Below are positions 1 through 11,220 of a stretch of 64,000 nucleotides of DNA, piece by piece. The notes beneath the pieces were generated by a model, which did not search any database, was not told the origin of the DNA, and was given only the letters and a program-made list of their open reading frames with translations. The position numbers and the translations under genes were made by a program. The DNA is from Rugalucina vietnamica (taxonomy: Eukaryota; Mollusca; Bivalvia; Lucinida; Lucinidae), in contig OZ024870.1 in assembly GCA_964017185.1 (NCBI GenBank), forward strand, positions 61,482,812-61,546,811, written 5' to 3'. Positions within the stretch are counted from its first letter, which is position 1. Every line of letters begins with the position of its first letter.

Positions 1-332
1 TGATCTCTCTTTGATAAGTAGTTGCCAAGATCTGGACTGCTAGAAAACTTTGACGTAGTACAGACAATTTTTACAGTGTTCTAGATATTAACTCCCAGCC
101 CCACCCCCGGGCATGGACCCAGGGGTCCGACAACATGTAATGAAAGCCAACCCTCCAAGGTACCTATAGTCCAAGTTTGAACCCTCTATCATAAGTAGTT
201 GCCAAGGTGTGCACTTCTAGAAAACTTTGATGCAGTGTGACGGGAACGGGAACGGTAACGGGAACGGGGACGCGGACGACCGAGGTGACTACAATAGCTC
301 TTTGCACTTCGTGCAGTCGAGCTTAAAATGAA
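1..332 (+). repeat. 3' end of a tandem-repeat composite element (family F8)
   Basis: Two diverged monomers share the run ATAAGTAGTTGCCAAG and CTAGAAAACTTTGA (near 14 and near 190, period about 176 bp). They are followed by a (GGGAAC)n-like microsatellite at 240-280 and a hairpin at about 295-330 (AGCTC..GCACTTCGTGC..GAGCT). This is the same order of parts as in the other composite repeats of the window: monomers, microsatellite, 3' hairpin. The element continues off the left edge, so its 5' end is unknown. Confidence 0.6.
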
Positions 333-1135
333 AAAGATTAATATGATTGACGATCATGGCAAGTAAAACAATCCAGATATATTTACACATTTAAACACAA
401 AGACAATACGAAAATTTCCAACGTTGGTTGGTCAAACACTTACATCGCTCGTAATCCCTTTTGCAACCCCCAACAGCACAGAAGTTATTTTTGCGAAATT
501 TGTCCTTTTGACGTTCTTGTTTGTGGGTATATATACATTGTGGACGGTCTTAAGTTCTCTCTGGACTCTACGTTGGGCCAGCGTTGGTCTTGTGATGAGC
601 AGTGTTGGCTCGGTGCTGGATTTGTGCTGGTATTGCGTCGAGTTTTTGTTGGATTTTGCTTTTTATTTCTATGTATTCCATTTTATTTCTATTTATTCCA
701 TCACTGTTTCTCATTTTGCTTTGTCGTAAATGTAGGTCTGTGTCCACAGAATTCATTAATGTCGGATTGTCTTGTGACACTAGCACTCTGTTATCATAGG
801 TTGAGCCGAAATTGATAACACTTCAACTGTAAAATTTGCAAGTGAGAGCAACAACATAATTAATCGCAAAGGCAACATGAAAGTTCCAACTAGTGAATGA
901 AAGCACAATCAAATTCATTAAAAAATCATTGCAAGTGAAATAACAAAACGTTCACCAAGTTTCACAACAAAACACGAATCTTTCCAACTCTGTTGTCCAA
1001 CATTGCTATCCCACATGCATATAATCTTTTTTCCGATTTAAATTGAAGAATAAAAGTGTCTGTTTAAGTCCAAGTTCTGACTTTTTATAGCAAATACCAG
1101 TAGGCAATAAAACTGTCGACCTCTTATATGACGCC
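333..1135. other. Intergenic, no supported gene
   Basis: AT-rich DNA downstream of the GPCR gene. Short overlapping open frames at 424-815 are low-complexity (T- and TG-rich) in several frames at once and resemble no family I know. A 3' UTR of the GPCR gene probably lies in the right part, but I could not settle on a poly(A) signal. Confidence 0.5.
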
Positions 1136-2047
1136 TTAAGCTAAAGTTGCTTGGGTAGCATTTTCAGATAGGTTGATTTGATATATTTCGATTCGCATTT
1201 TCTCGATCTTTGCCTTAAATGCAGGACAAATTCCTTGGACGAGTTTCATGAGCTCCATGCGAGTCTCCCTGAACCAGAAAACATAGATCAATACGTCCAC
1301 GATGCAGTTGAAGATATTTACCCAATCTGTGAGGGTTGCCACAACTCCGTCGTCTTGTATACCCTGCGCCGTGCGGGTAAAATATAGCACCGACAACCCT
1401 ATCCACACAACCTGAGAAAATGTGGTGTTGATCAACAACATGAAAGACGCCGCTGTTCCCTTGTACTGTCGAAAGGTTTTCATTGTCGTTGAATTATTTT
1501 CACTAGCACGAATTATTCTGTGTATCTTTACAAACGAGATAAATGAAATCGTCGGCACCAGAACAGTATAAATAACAAAATAGATTGGCATCCCCAGTCC
1601 ACAGTTTAAGACCTTATTCCTCGCATAGCACATTCCGCCTCTAACAACGGCGTACTGCAGAAAACCAAAGATGAAAATCGTTATACAAACGATTTTCGTC
1701 CGCATCTCTGTGACTACTTTAAGATACTTGTACGGCCAGTTCAAAACGAACAATCTTTCCAGCGCCATGCTACAGACAATTATCTGCGAAGCGAGTTGAA
1801 ATCCTCTAGCGACATGCCATATGACGTAGACGTCATTATAATTAAACATCTTGGGAACACACGATATGAGCAAAAACAGATTATCGTATGTAAGTAATCC
1901 CATAGAAAGCAACTTTGTGGCATAGGGTGTCCGCTTGGTGCGAGAAATGGCAATAAATGCGAGGAAACAAACCGTGAATGTTGCTAATGCTAATCCTAAG
2001 TAAATCACTACAAGTGGAATAGGCATCCAAGGATTAAACATGGCCAT
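1136..2047 (-). CDS. Class A (rhodopsin-like) G protein-coupled receptor, intronless
   Basis: An uninterrupted 303-codon frame with seven hydrophobic segments at about residues 9-35, 45-65, 78-100, 117-136, 152-178, 198-223 and 238-260. Class A marks are visible: TM2 has LLTYDNLFLL with the usual Asp (D55); TM3 ends ALERLFVLNWPYKY, the E-R-L form of the DRY motif (E97-R98); TM7 carries NCIVDVLIYVFWF in place of NPxxY (D251, Y255), followed by a basic helix-8-like stretch. The N-terminus is only about 8 residues and lacks a signal peptide; the third intracellular loop is short. It should sit in the plasma membrane and signal through a heterotrimeric G protein. The ligand cannot be read from sequence; a peptide or chemosensory receptor of a mollusc-expanded clade is possible. 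The start is the first ATG of the frame (ATGGCCATG, A at -3). Single-exon GPCRs are common in molluscan expansions. Confidence 0.85.
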   Translation of the reverse strand: MAMFNPWMPIPLVVIYLGLALATFTVCFLAFIAISRTKRTPYATKLLSMGLLTYDNLFLLISCVPKMFNYNDVYVIWHVARGFQLASQIIVCSMALERLFVLNWPYKYLKVVTEMRTKIVCITIFIFGFLQYAVVRGGMCYARNKVLNCGLGMPIYFVIYTVLVPTISFISFVKIHRIIRASENNSTTMKTFRQYKGTAASFMLLINTTFSQVVWIGLSVLYFTRTAQGIQDDGVVATLTDWVNIFNCIVDVLIYVFWFRETRMELMKLVQGICPAFKAKIEKMRIEIYQINLSENATQATLA

Positions 2048-2612
2048 CTTTGCAACGTCTCTCTGATTAGTTAACTGGTCCTTGAGACAAAGTTAGTCAA
2101 GAATGTATAAGCGGTAAGATAAATGGGTTCAAAATTTAATATACTTTGTTTCTACTAAGACAGGTGATATTTTATTCGGAGTTGCTTATTCTGAGAGTGC
2201 AAGCAAGATTTTTTTCAAACTCTAAAGCCATTCCAGTTGACCTGTTAACTTAGAAATAAGGCTCCTTTTGTACAATGCCGTGTGATTCTCTCCTAATTCA
2301 GGAGAAAGTGAAGTTCTAAGTGCATGACAACCTTACGCATATGAGCGTGTTTTACGACGTCCTATTCTTTGACATTACTAGCATAGTCGACTTTTGGCAA
2401 TCTCTTGAACATTCTGTTGTTTCTAAACAGTCTTCACAAACGCTCCAAGTTTGTCCACATGACTGGAATGACTTTGCTACTGTGAATATCTAAAATATAA
2501 AACATTTAAAAATATAATCTCAGTCTACTCAAAATTATTCGAATTTTCATTAGTATTGTCTCTTTCAATGAATTAACTTTTTTCACACGACATACAAAAC
2601 GTGTAATTTAGA
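2048..2612. other. 5' flank of the GPCR gene, no other feature
   Basis: AT-rich non-coding sequence. It should contain the GPCR promoter (minus strand), but no TATA or initiator site stands out enough to call. Confidence 0.4.
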
Positions 2613-2655
<43 letters not shown>

Positions 2656-2658
2656 ATA
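2613..2658. repeat. (AAAT)n microsatellite
   Basis: About eleven uninterrupted ATAA units in a row within AT-rich flank. Confidence 0.95.
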
Positions 2659-2836
2659 CCTGTTGGTTTAAATCATATTCGACAGTATCTATAGTACTAT
2701 CTCTAATCCTGTATTCATTTATAAAACTTATTTCTGCATTCTAATATTTTGTCACTTAGTATGAAAACTAGTTTTTGTGACTTGATGCTTTGTTTGAGGA
2801 AGATCGACTTGTATAGCTACAATGCTGGAATTATGT

Positions 2837-3066
2837 GAGCCCCCGCGTGAGAGACCAACAATTTAGGTTTCCGACCAGGTCCTACACAAAGCGGCCTGCA
2901 CAGTCACAGAGGGCAACTAGAAGCTCGAAATTTCAGACTTGAGAAGATGGATTGTACTATCCGTGTGGCGAAAAAAAAAGACGCTGTGCAGTTAGGCCTA
3001 CTGCACAACTGATCTGCGTCTTTGTTTTCGCATAGGCAAAAATCCGGTTTTCTCATGATGCACCTC
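2837..3066 (+). mobile_element. 234-bp palindromic MITE family, copy A
   Basis: Starts GAGCCCCCGCGTGAG and ends CTCATGATGCACCTC. It holds the family marks TTTCCGACCAGGTC, TACTATCCGTG and a central CTGTGCAGT / ACTGCACA stem. Diverged; the stem is imperfect here. Confidence 0.8.
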
Positions 3067-3300
3067 AATTACCTTGGTACAGGTATACAGTTGCTTTGAA
3101 GAAATTAATGCGGGCACTAATCAAATTGTGGATGGACAATTAGCGGCACTTTTACAAGCAGTTGTGTTATACTTATTTTCACATTATGTGACACAATATT
3201 AAAAGTAATAAAACACCTACCTATATACATATTGTCGCTTGTTATTTTGCATTTCCAATAATGAGAAATAATTCAGCCTCAGCTACAGAAAACTTCATAT

Positions 3301-3503
3301 GAGCAGCCGCACAAGTAAACAATTTGCTTATGCGAAGCGAAAACACAGGCGCAGATCAGCTGTGCAGTAACTGCACAGCTGATCAGCGCCTTTGTTTTCA
3401 CTACACGGATAGTACAATCCCTCTTCTTCTTGAATACGAAATCTCAAGCTTCTAGCCTGCTTCTGTGACCTGGTCGAAACCCCAAAACGTTGGTTCTCTC
3501 ATA
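3301..3503 (-). mobile_element. Palindromic MITE family, copy B
   Basis: Inverted relative to copy A. The central hairpin is perfect in its inner part (AGCTGTGCAGTAACTGCACAGCT, 23 bp read as two arms) followed by CGCCTTTGTTTTC and GGATAGTACAATCCC. The right terminal repeat is eroded. Confidence 0.8.
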
Positions 3504-4029
3504 TTCATTAGGCTGGGGAGCTTCCACACTAACTTTACGTAACTAGAAACTGCTGTTTCAGGCGTGTGTATAATAATCACAGAATGAAAATTGACAGCTG
3601 AACTCACATCAATTCTTTAATAATTGTTAATAAAATGTTTTACAGCATAAAACGCATTTTTCTATTGCAAAGGTGTGACACATAAAGCAATACAAACAAT
3701 AAAGACGCTGATAAATCTGCTACTCCTGCTTTTGTTATAAGAATTTTATCATGGTCGTCAAAATCGTTGCATCACAAGACAAGACTCGACAAGATACATA
3801 ACAATGAACATACGTAAGGTCCATGGAGTATCACAAATATGTGAGAAACTATCTGCTTTTAAGAAAAAAAAAACTAACCGAAACTAACTGCTTTTAAGTG
3901 AGGCCCCCGCCCCATTGGGATCTAAAGAAATAGATGGGTTGCTTGTGCCTCTAGGCAAAGCTTCTACGCTACTGACTGACCATCTGATTGCTGGTTAACT
4001 GAGCCTACCCAGGAAAAGTGGTTCGTCAA

Positions 4030-4196
4030 ACCATCCATACATATAGGCCTTACTGGTAGTTGGGTGGTTATAAATGAAGCACTTTTTTGATGTCATGACG
4101 TCCTAAGTTTGGGTAAGTCCCATAAAATGGAGGCAACGTCCCGACATGACCATAGCTGTTGACTGGGGCGTTAAGCACCAATTCAAACAAACAAAC
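4030..4196 (+). repeat. SINE-like 3' tail with (CAAA)n
   Basis: Sequence ending GACTGGGGCGTTAAGCACC then AATTCAAACAAACAAAC. An unstructured 3' region with a short tandem tail is typical of molluscan SINEs. No tRNA-like head is visible, so the copy is 5' truncated or of another class. Confidence 0.45.
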
Positions 4197-4379
4197 AAAC
4201 GAACAAAGCTTTTAAGTGATGCTAACCTAGACTGGTGGCTCTTGTATATCTGCAAGACAGTTTTACTTGTAGATGATTTTAAGAAAACATAATCTGCACT
4301 ATAGATGATGCACGGGGAGAATTTCTAGGGCCGCTACACGGCACAACACCAGCTGCTGTAATAGCAAATAAAGATTTAA

Positions 4380-6929
4380 ACTAGAAATAAGTGTTTGTAA
4401 AACACTATGCCCCCAACTGTATGCTTGCCACTAACCTGGCACAGTTTTTTCATTATTTTTGAAAATCATGTAAGCAAACAGAGTTGACCTGGGCACAAAT
4501 AGCAAACTTGAGGACTAACAGTGATAACAGATGCACACTTAAATCCGAAAGTGGTAAAATTGATACATATTCAAAATTCCGTTATTTTGTCAAAATTTGA
4601 CAAAAAGTTCTCAAAAGTTAATCAGGTGATCTACTCATTTACCCCAATCAGCATACCAAATATGAAAGCACTAGCTCAAATACGTTTTGAGATATCTTGC
4701 ACGGTATACGGACAAAACACCCCACGGACATAACCCCCCACGTCCATTTTGTTATAGGTGGACGAAAACCACCACATGTTTTTTTGAAGGCTGACAAAAC
4801 ACCCCACGCCCAATAGTATAACGTGGACAAAACACCCCATGCAGATTTCAAAATTAGGACAAAACCCCCCTCATGTTTTTCTTAGTTCCCCATATGACAT
4901 GACTGAAAATTGATGGCTGTAAAATTTAGGCATAACCAAATCTTATGTTTTCTTTATCCAAGATAATATGAATCATATAACATGACTAAAAATTGATGAC
5001 TTGGACAAGAAACCATAACCAAATTTGATTTCAATCAGAATGTCTTATGTTTTAGCTCCACATATAACATAACAAAATTGATGACTTGGACATGAAACCA
5101 TGGCCAAATTTTATTATTTCTTTACATTAGTTATAGTGAAAGCTGCATATGAACTTATTTAAGATTTAAACTTTTTAATGAACAAATGTGTATATGGGCT
5201 GTTACAAAAATAATATCACAACATATTTCAAATCATTTTAATCAGACAATCAAGCAATTAACAATTTGACTTCAATTGAAAAACAACCATTTTAGCGCAG
5301 ACAGATTATAAAGGTGTTTGAGTTAATTGTGAAAATTAATTAAATGATTAAAAAATTCAATTACCTTAATAGCACTCAATTAGCACATTATGAGTTTAAA
5401 AAATGTACAATCACAATCAGTATACATGCATTTGTTTTAATAAGTGATAATTGGAATGGCATCAAAGAAAATACATCTACATAGAATTGAAAGAAGGAAA
5501 AAGAAGTGATATTAATGCCAGAAAATGCATGTGTTGTTTGCATTAGGGTGCTTCTGTCTGCCTCCATCTGCTTATCTACACTGCAAAAACATGAGGGGTG
5601 TTTTGTCCTAATTTTAAAATCTGCATGGGGTGTTTTGTCCACGTTATACTTTTGGGCGTGGGGTGTTTTGTCAGCCTTCAAAAAAACATGTGGTGGTTTT
5701 CGTCCACCTATAACAAAATGGACATGGGGTGTTTTGTCCGTGGGGTGTTTTGTCCTACACTCATCTTGCACACAAGATTTTCAAGATTTTTTTTCAAAGG
5801 GAGATAATTCAGAAAGGGGGCATAACTCAGAAAAGAAAAAAATACGGGTCATCTTTTTTTTCATGAGGAATCCATATATAAAATTTCAAGACACTAGCAT
5901 CCACTGTTTAAAAGTTTCAAATTTCATCCGAAAGTGGTAAAATTGATAAATTTTCAAAATTCCATAATTTTGTCAAAATTTGACAAAAATGTCTCAAAAG
6001 TTAATCAGGTGATCTACTCCTTGGCCCCAATCAGCATACCAAATATGAAAGCACTAGCTCAAATACTTCTTGAGATATCTTGCACACAAGATTTTCAAGA
6101 TTTTTTTTCAAAGGGAGATAATTCAGAAAGGGGGCATAACATACGGGTCATCTTTTTTTCATGAGGAATCCATATATAAAATTTCAAGACACTAGCATCC
6201 ACTGTTTAAAAGTTTCAAATTTCATCCGAAAGTGGTAAAATTGATAAATTTTCAAAATTCCGTAATTTTGTCAAAATTTGACAAAAATGTCTCAAAAGTT
6301 AATCAGGTGATTTACTCCTTGGCCCCAATCAGCATACCAAATATGAAAACACTAGCTCAAATACTTCTTGAGATATCTTGCACACAAGATTTTCAAGATT
6401 TTTTTTCAAAGGGAGATAATTCAGAAAGGGGGCATAACTCAGAAAAGAAAAAAAATACGGGTCATCTTTTTTTTCATGAGGAATACATATATGAAATTTC
6501 AAGACACTAGCATCCACTGTTTAAAAGTTTCAAATTTCATCCGAAAGTGGTAAAATTGATAAATTTTCAAAATTCCGTAATTTTGTCAAAATTTGACAAA
6601 AAGTTCTCAAAAGTTAATCAGGTGATCTACTCCTTGGCCCCAATCAGCATACCAAATATGAAAGCACTAGCTCAAATACTTCTTGAGATATTTTGCACAC
6701 AAGATTTTCAAGATTTTTTTTTCAAAGGGAGATAATTCAGAAAGGAAGCATAACTCAGAAAAGAAAAAAAATACGGGTCATCTTTTTTTCATGAGGAATC
6801 CATATAAGAAATTTCAAGACACTAGCATCCACCGTTTAAAAGTTAAGAAAAAGTGGTGCGGACACACGGACACACGGACAAGCCCAAAGCAATATGCCCT
6901 ACCAACTTTTTCAAAGTTGGGGGCATAAC
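4380..6929 (+). mobile_element. Composite tandem element, family F1, copy a (interrupted by a foldback element)
   Basis: Begins ACTAGAAATAAGTGTTTGTA, then a hairpin-prone stretch and CTATGCCCCCAACT; ends CCAACTTTTTCAAAGTTGGG then GGCATAAC. The 5' arm TATGCCCCCAACT is the complement of the 3' arm AGTTGGGGGCATA. Between them are about 307-bp monomers with GAGATATCTTGCACACAAG and AAATTTGACAAAAA. Monomer copies start near 4540, 5925, 6225 and 6540. A short CACGGACACACGGACA run precedes the 3' hairpin. The insertion at 4703-5762 is later. Architecture resembles bivalve pearl elements, often treated as non-autonomous Helitron/Helentron relatives; that link is inference. Confidence 0.75.
4703..5762. 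mobile_element. Foldback element FB1 with repeat-built arms and 9-bp target duplication
   Basis: Inverted arms of about 165-170 bp (about 4709-4876 and 5585-5755) nearly mirror each other. The arms are largely made of the unit GACAAAACACCCCA. The flanks carry an exact 9-bp direct repeat ATCTTGCAC at 4694-4702 and 5763-5771. Removing the element plus one repeat restores the GATATCTTGCACACAAG of the host F1 monomers, which proves insertion into F1. The core has no coding frame. A 9-bp duplication and long arms suggest a Mutator-like (MULE) source, by inference. Confidence 0.85.
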
Positions 6930-6930
6930 T

Positions 6931-7684
6931 AAGGATGGGAACGAATATTCGAATATTCGTATTTCTAACGAATATTCGAATGCGTTTCCAAATTCGAATA
7001 TTTGTATTTTTTCAAGTTCATATTTTTCATTCTTCTTTCTCTCGAGTTTTTGCCTAAAATTCGCATAGATTCTCGCGGCGCCTTTCTCTCTTAACGCAGT
7101 TTTCCGTGAAAGTCATCCTTGCAAATTGCGTTGTCAGTTTGACACTTTGTTGTTTTAACAATTACTTTAATTAGTCAAAAGTCGATCATTACCTGCCTCA
7201 GACGAGTTTGTTTTTTGAAAGGTGCGATTATTGTGCATGTAATTGACACCTTAAACAAGGGATTAATAGAAGATGCCACCCAGAACGAATTGCGGCAGTT
7301 TTACAGTAAAACAGCAAACCAATCAAACATAATTACTCATTGAAATACAGCCAATCACGGAGCGTGGCATCATTTTCGTTCTAGCGTTTCTTCAAATTTA
7401 CACAACCAAATTATTCATTTCATAGTTCTGAAAAAATAGTCATTCATTACAAATCCAAAATGCCGCCATCAACGCCGTCACGTGCTTGGAAGTGTAGTGA
7501 AAACAAAGACGCTGATCAGCTGCGCAGTTGATCGGCGCCTATGTTAATGAGAAAGGGAACTTACTCTAACGTCTCTCCGAGTTGAAATCTCAATGAAAAC
7601 ATTGATAATTTCTCTATCCGAATACATTCGAATAATGTATACGAATATTCGAATAGCATATTTGTCATTCGTTCCCATCCTTAA
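6931..7684. mobile_element. hAT-like non-autonomous element with GAATATTCG arms
   Basis: Terminal inverted repeat AAGGATGGGAACGAATATTC at the left and ATTCGTTCCCATCCTT at the right. The subterminal part is rich in the self-complementary word CGAATATTCG. No transposase frame. It abuts the 3' end of F1 copy a, and I found no clear 8-bp target duplication. A fragment of the palindromic MITE lies inside it (about 7490-7545). Confidence 0.65.
7490..7545 (+). mobile_element. Fragment of the palindromic MITE (copy C)
   Basis: Only the internal hairpin part is left: GTGAAAACAAAGACGCTGAT, CAGCTGCGCAG, CGGCGCCTATGTT. It lies inside the hAT-like element at 6931-7684. Confidence 0.55.
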
Positions 7685-8499
7685 TTTAAACTGAGAATTC
7701 TGAGATCCTTTAAGAGCAGTGAACATATCAATGAGCAAGGGGTGGTCCATATCGCAGTTTCGGCTACTTAAGCCTCATCTGTGACCCTTTAATTTGGCAA
7801 CATGCAGCCGAAAATTGCTGTAATATGCAGCTTTCAACAGAGTAGTCAATATACCAGCTCGACACAACACCAGCTGCAGTAATAGCAAATAAAAATTAAA
7901 TTAAAATCCAGATCATTTTAGAGCAGTGAACATTACGTGAAAATAAATATATATATACATAAACACAAGATGAATACCAAAGACAAATAAACAAAATACA
8001 AATGCAAGTATCTATCTCTATATACTGCCATACGCCCTCGCGGACATTCTAGGCAGGGTACAATACTACTTCACAAACATGTGCACACAAGAACTCCGAG
8101 AACGTTTACATTTGAATAACGCGCTTTAACGGAGTACATGCATTTACGACACGGGAACAGCTTGTGTGCTAGGTAATAAATAATGCACGGTTTCACAAAT
8201 GTATCTATCATTGCTGTAGAATAGCATACTTTAACCTGACTACATAGAATCATCTTAAATTAAATGGAGTGTTATTTTTTACAAGTATTTTAACACTGAA
8301 AATGGTTCCAAACGTCTCGCAATAACAATTTTGTGGCTTCTAAGATATCTTGACCAGTAAAAAGAGAATTTGCCTACTACAAACTGACATGTAACTTGCA
8401 TTTGTGATGTTATGTGCTTGAGAACATTTCAACAATGCAAAACCCTTCATTATGATCAACATGTTATGTTTTATCACACTAACAGTACTGTGAGTACGT
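7685..8499. other. Unique AT-rich sequence, no feature seen
   Basis: No exon-like frame with splice signals and no repeat shared with the rest of the window, except a short stretch near 7857-7895 (CGACACAACACCAGCTGCAG, AATAGCAAATAAA) that echoes 4335-4375. Confidence 0.4.
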
Positions 8500-8730
8500 A
8501 ATTTAAGGTGATTTTAAGGCGGCCATTTTGAAAATAGTCGCAATCTTAGAAAATTTACGAGTTTATTTTCATAATTTGATATCTTGAAATGTTTATTTAT
8601 TGGATTTACAGCTTTTAATACTTTCAAAGAAAACATTACTGTTAACGTATAACTAACTGTAAAGGCTGTAAATGGGAAAAAGCCGCCATTTTGAAATTCA
8701 AGATGGCGGCCTTCACAGGGCGAATTTCGC
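8500..8730. repeat. Small inverted repeat with GGCGGCC ends
   Basis: Left AAGGCGGCCATTTTGAA (about 8517) is mirrored by TTCAAGATGGCGGCCTT (about 8697-8713), with a further GCCGCCATTTTGAAATTC hairpin next to the right arm. About 200 bp apart, so it could be a short MITE. No target duplication identified. Confidence 0.45.
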
Positions 8731-9869
8731 GTGGCACTGACCCTCAAAGATATAGCCGTGTACCAAGTTTCATGCTTTTATCAAAAAGTGCACAATCATT
8801 TCACATATCCGCCCTGCTTCAGGATTAATTACATGACGCAGATGATTCTTACAGTCATGCTACGTAAACAATAATTGCATTAAAGCAAAAACCTTGGAAT
8901 TGATTGCCGGTTACGGGTGTAATCGTAGACGAGATGGCAGATCACTGATCATTATTTCAATTTTCGTGTTGGATTTCACAAACAGATAATGCTGCTAAAT
9001 AACAAGTTGCGAGCTTGGAATGAAATGAATTATAGATCCTGAAGTTTTATGAAAACCGTTATAAACAAATAAAATCCAACTCATCCGCGTTTTAGGGTTT
9101 ACTAAAAAATCTCCTCGTACATCTTATATTTTCCGTTCGGTCATTTGAGGTCGACGGGGGTGTTCTGAGAAATCAGAAATTAACTATCGCCCAAAGATGC
9201 AGTAGTTTTTTTGTTGACTTCAACCAAAAATGTTTAAAACAATCATCACATGCATGTGGCGCATGAAAATATTGTGACGTTCTGCCCAAAATACATAAAG
9301 TGTTGCGGCTATCTTCTGACATTTTGTAATGTTTCTTTTGCAGTATACAGCAAAATTAATTACGCAAATATATAAAGACATCAGGCATCAGGAATATTTT
9401 GGTCTGTGGTGACATTATTATTGGACGCCTTCATGTTTGGTCGCAACTTGCCATTTAATTCCGAAAGACCGAAATAATTCGGGATGCATCCAGACAATGC
9501 CTCTGTAATATACACATTTAATATTGATAAACATGATGAAAAAGGGTTTCTTACGAATCGAATTGAAAACTAAAAATTTCTCTGACGGGGAATGAATTTC
9601 TTACAACTTGCGAGAGACCTTTTACGCTTGATTCATTTTTTTTAAATTTCTTCACGATTGTTTAAATTCCAGTTTTATATTATTTAATATGTTGGATTTC
9701 TATATTGACCATGAGAAAAGTTAGTTATATGTTTATAGGAGTGGGTAATATTTGTTAACACTACGTCAAAACAGCAATCATTCCCGGTAAAGCGGGAGAC
9801 TATCCTGCATCGTTCCAACACTGAGGTTTTGGACACAGTTTCACTTTCTTTCTAAACATGGTCGGTTTG
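8731..9869. other. Unique AT-rich sequence, no feature seen
   Basis: No supported gene or repeat. The right end may include the upstream part of the decayed Gypsy polymerase. Confidence 0.4.
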
Positions 9870-11220
9870 AATACAGCCTGAAAGACGACATAGCCAAAGA
9901 AGGGGGACTTAGATTTTACGAGGTAAATGCATGCCATTTGGCTTATGTAACTCTCCCGCAACGTTCTTATTGCTAATAGAGAGATGTATGGGTGACATAA
10001 ACTAAAGGGCCTGTCACACACTCACGAGTTGAAGCCCCGACATGCTACGAGTTGGTACGAGTTATAAGTCGCCGCTTGTCGCGAGAGTTGCCACGATTTG
10101 TGTTGAAAAAGTTTAAAAGCTGTCACACACTCACGAGCTGAAGCTACGAGTTAGCGCAAATCATAACTCGCCGCTTGTCGCACGAGTTGCCACAAGTTAC
10201 AATGCCCTACGAATTCTACACGACATCTCTACGATAAAAGTCTTGGGAACTCGCAGGCATGTCAAAGTAAACTCGTGATATGTCGTAGGAACTCGAGAGG
10301 TCGCCTTCAATGTCGTAGCAACTCGTAGGTATCGTTGGCAACTCGCCATGTTTGACAAGACGCCGAGAACGCATGACATCCGACGACATTACTACGAGTT
10401 CTGTACGATAAGCTACGAGATCAGTACGAGTTATGCCCAGCCCATGCCCCACCCACTTTAAGACGGCGAGTTGCTACGACTTGCTACGATAATTTTAAAC
10501 CGTTTAAAATTCTCGTAGCCTTTCCACATGCTACGAGTTGAGAAGACTTGTGTGCGCTAACCGCCGACATAGGGCGAGTTCTCTACGAGTTGCAACGAGT
10601 TCACCTAAAAAGTGGGCCGAGCTTAACTCGTAGGTCCAACTCGTGTGTGTGTAACATGGTCTTTAGTTTACTAAACTACATCGTTTATTGCGATGACATT
10701 ATCATTCCTCAAGCATTCTATGAACGCTTGGGTAACTTGAAGGCCGTATTCGATTGCAGGAGCAGATTTTTAATCATACACCAAGCAAGTGCGAGTTCTT
10801 TCGTAACCAGGCGCTGATTACAAATAACCCACTAACTGCCCATAATAAAGTCCTCAAAAGAATTAGAGGCAGTTTTGTATCAGCAACAGGATCGACACTG
10901 AAGAATTGTCGCATACGCCAGTTAAAGTCTGGATCAGTCGGAAATAAACTATCCTACACACAAGCTTAGTGCAGCGTTTAGCTCAGAAGTGTGCTACACA
11001 AGTGCGAAAAAATTCTTATGACCTAAAGTTTAAGGTGGTCAAACAACAATGCTCTCGCGTCTTTACAAAAGCCAGTCTGGGCATCATAATAAGTCAACGC
11101 TGGCTAGCCGCACTTCAAGGCTAATTTAACAGATATAGAAGTGGCAAAGAAATACTGATGCCGACACCTTATCCCGCATGCCCGAAGACAATCATCTTCT
11201 CTGAAATCAAATATTAAAGA
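9870..11220 (+). pseudogene. Decayed Ty3/Gypsy LTR-retrotransposon polymerase
   Basis: Frames 3' of position 9870 hold reverse-transcriptase blocks in order: KCMPFGLCNSPATF (about 9926-9967), then, after the insertion FB2, YIVYCDDIII (about 10677, YxDD-type catalytic box) and PSKCEFF (about 10785). Further on, DADTLSRMPEDN (about 11158-11195) matches the end of the Gypsy RNase H domain. The blocks fall in different frames with stops between, so the copy is dead. No LTRs, gag or integrase could be recognised. It lies between the GPCR gene and ODR4. Confidence 0.75.
10005..10671. mobile_element. Foldback element FB2 built of CTACGAGTT repeats
   Basis: A 667-bp block of degenerate, both-strand TACGAGTT / AACTCGTA words. 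Ends mirror each other: CTGTCACACACTCACGAGTT (left) against AACTCGTGTGTGTGTAACAT (right). It splits the Gypsy reverse transcriptase exactly between GDIN and the YCDD box. Flanks share TAAACTA at 9998-10004 and 10672-10678, probably a worn 7-9 bp target duplication. Open frames inside (10197-10452) are by-products of the repeat. Confidence 0.75.

Noticed and set aside
424-815. Overlapping short open frames left of the GPCR gene
   Set aside because: Low-complexity composition open in several frames at once, with no family resemblance or splice structure.
1178-1406. Short frames on both strands inside the GPCR gene
   Set aside because: Shadows of the receptor frame.
10197-10817. Several open frames around the CGAGTT block
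   Set aside because: Created by the stop-poor repeat of FB2; the right-hand one only borrows the Gypsy YCDD box.
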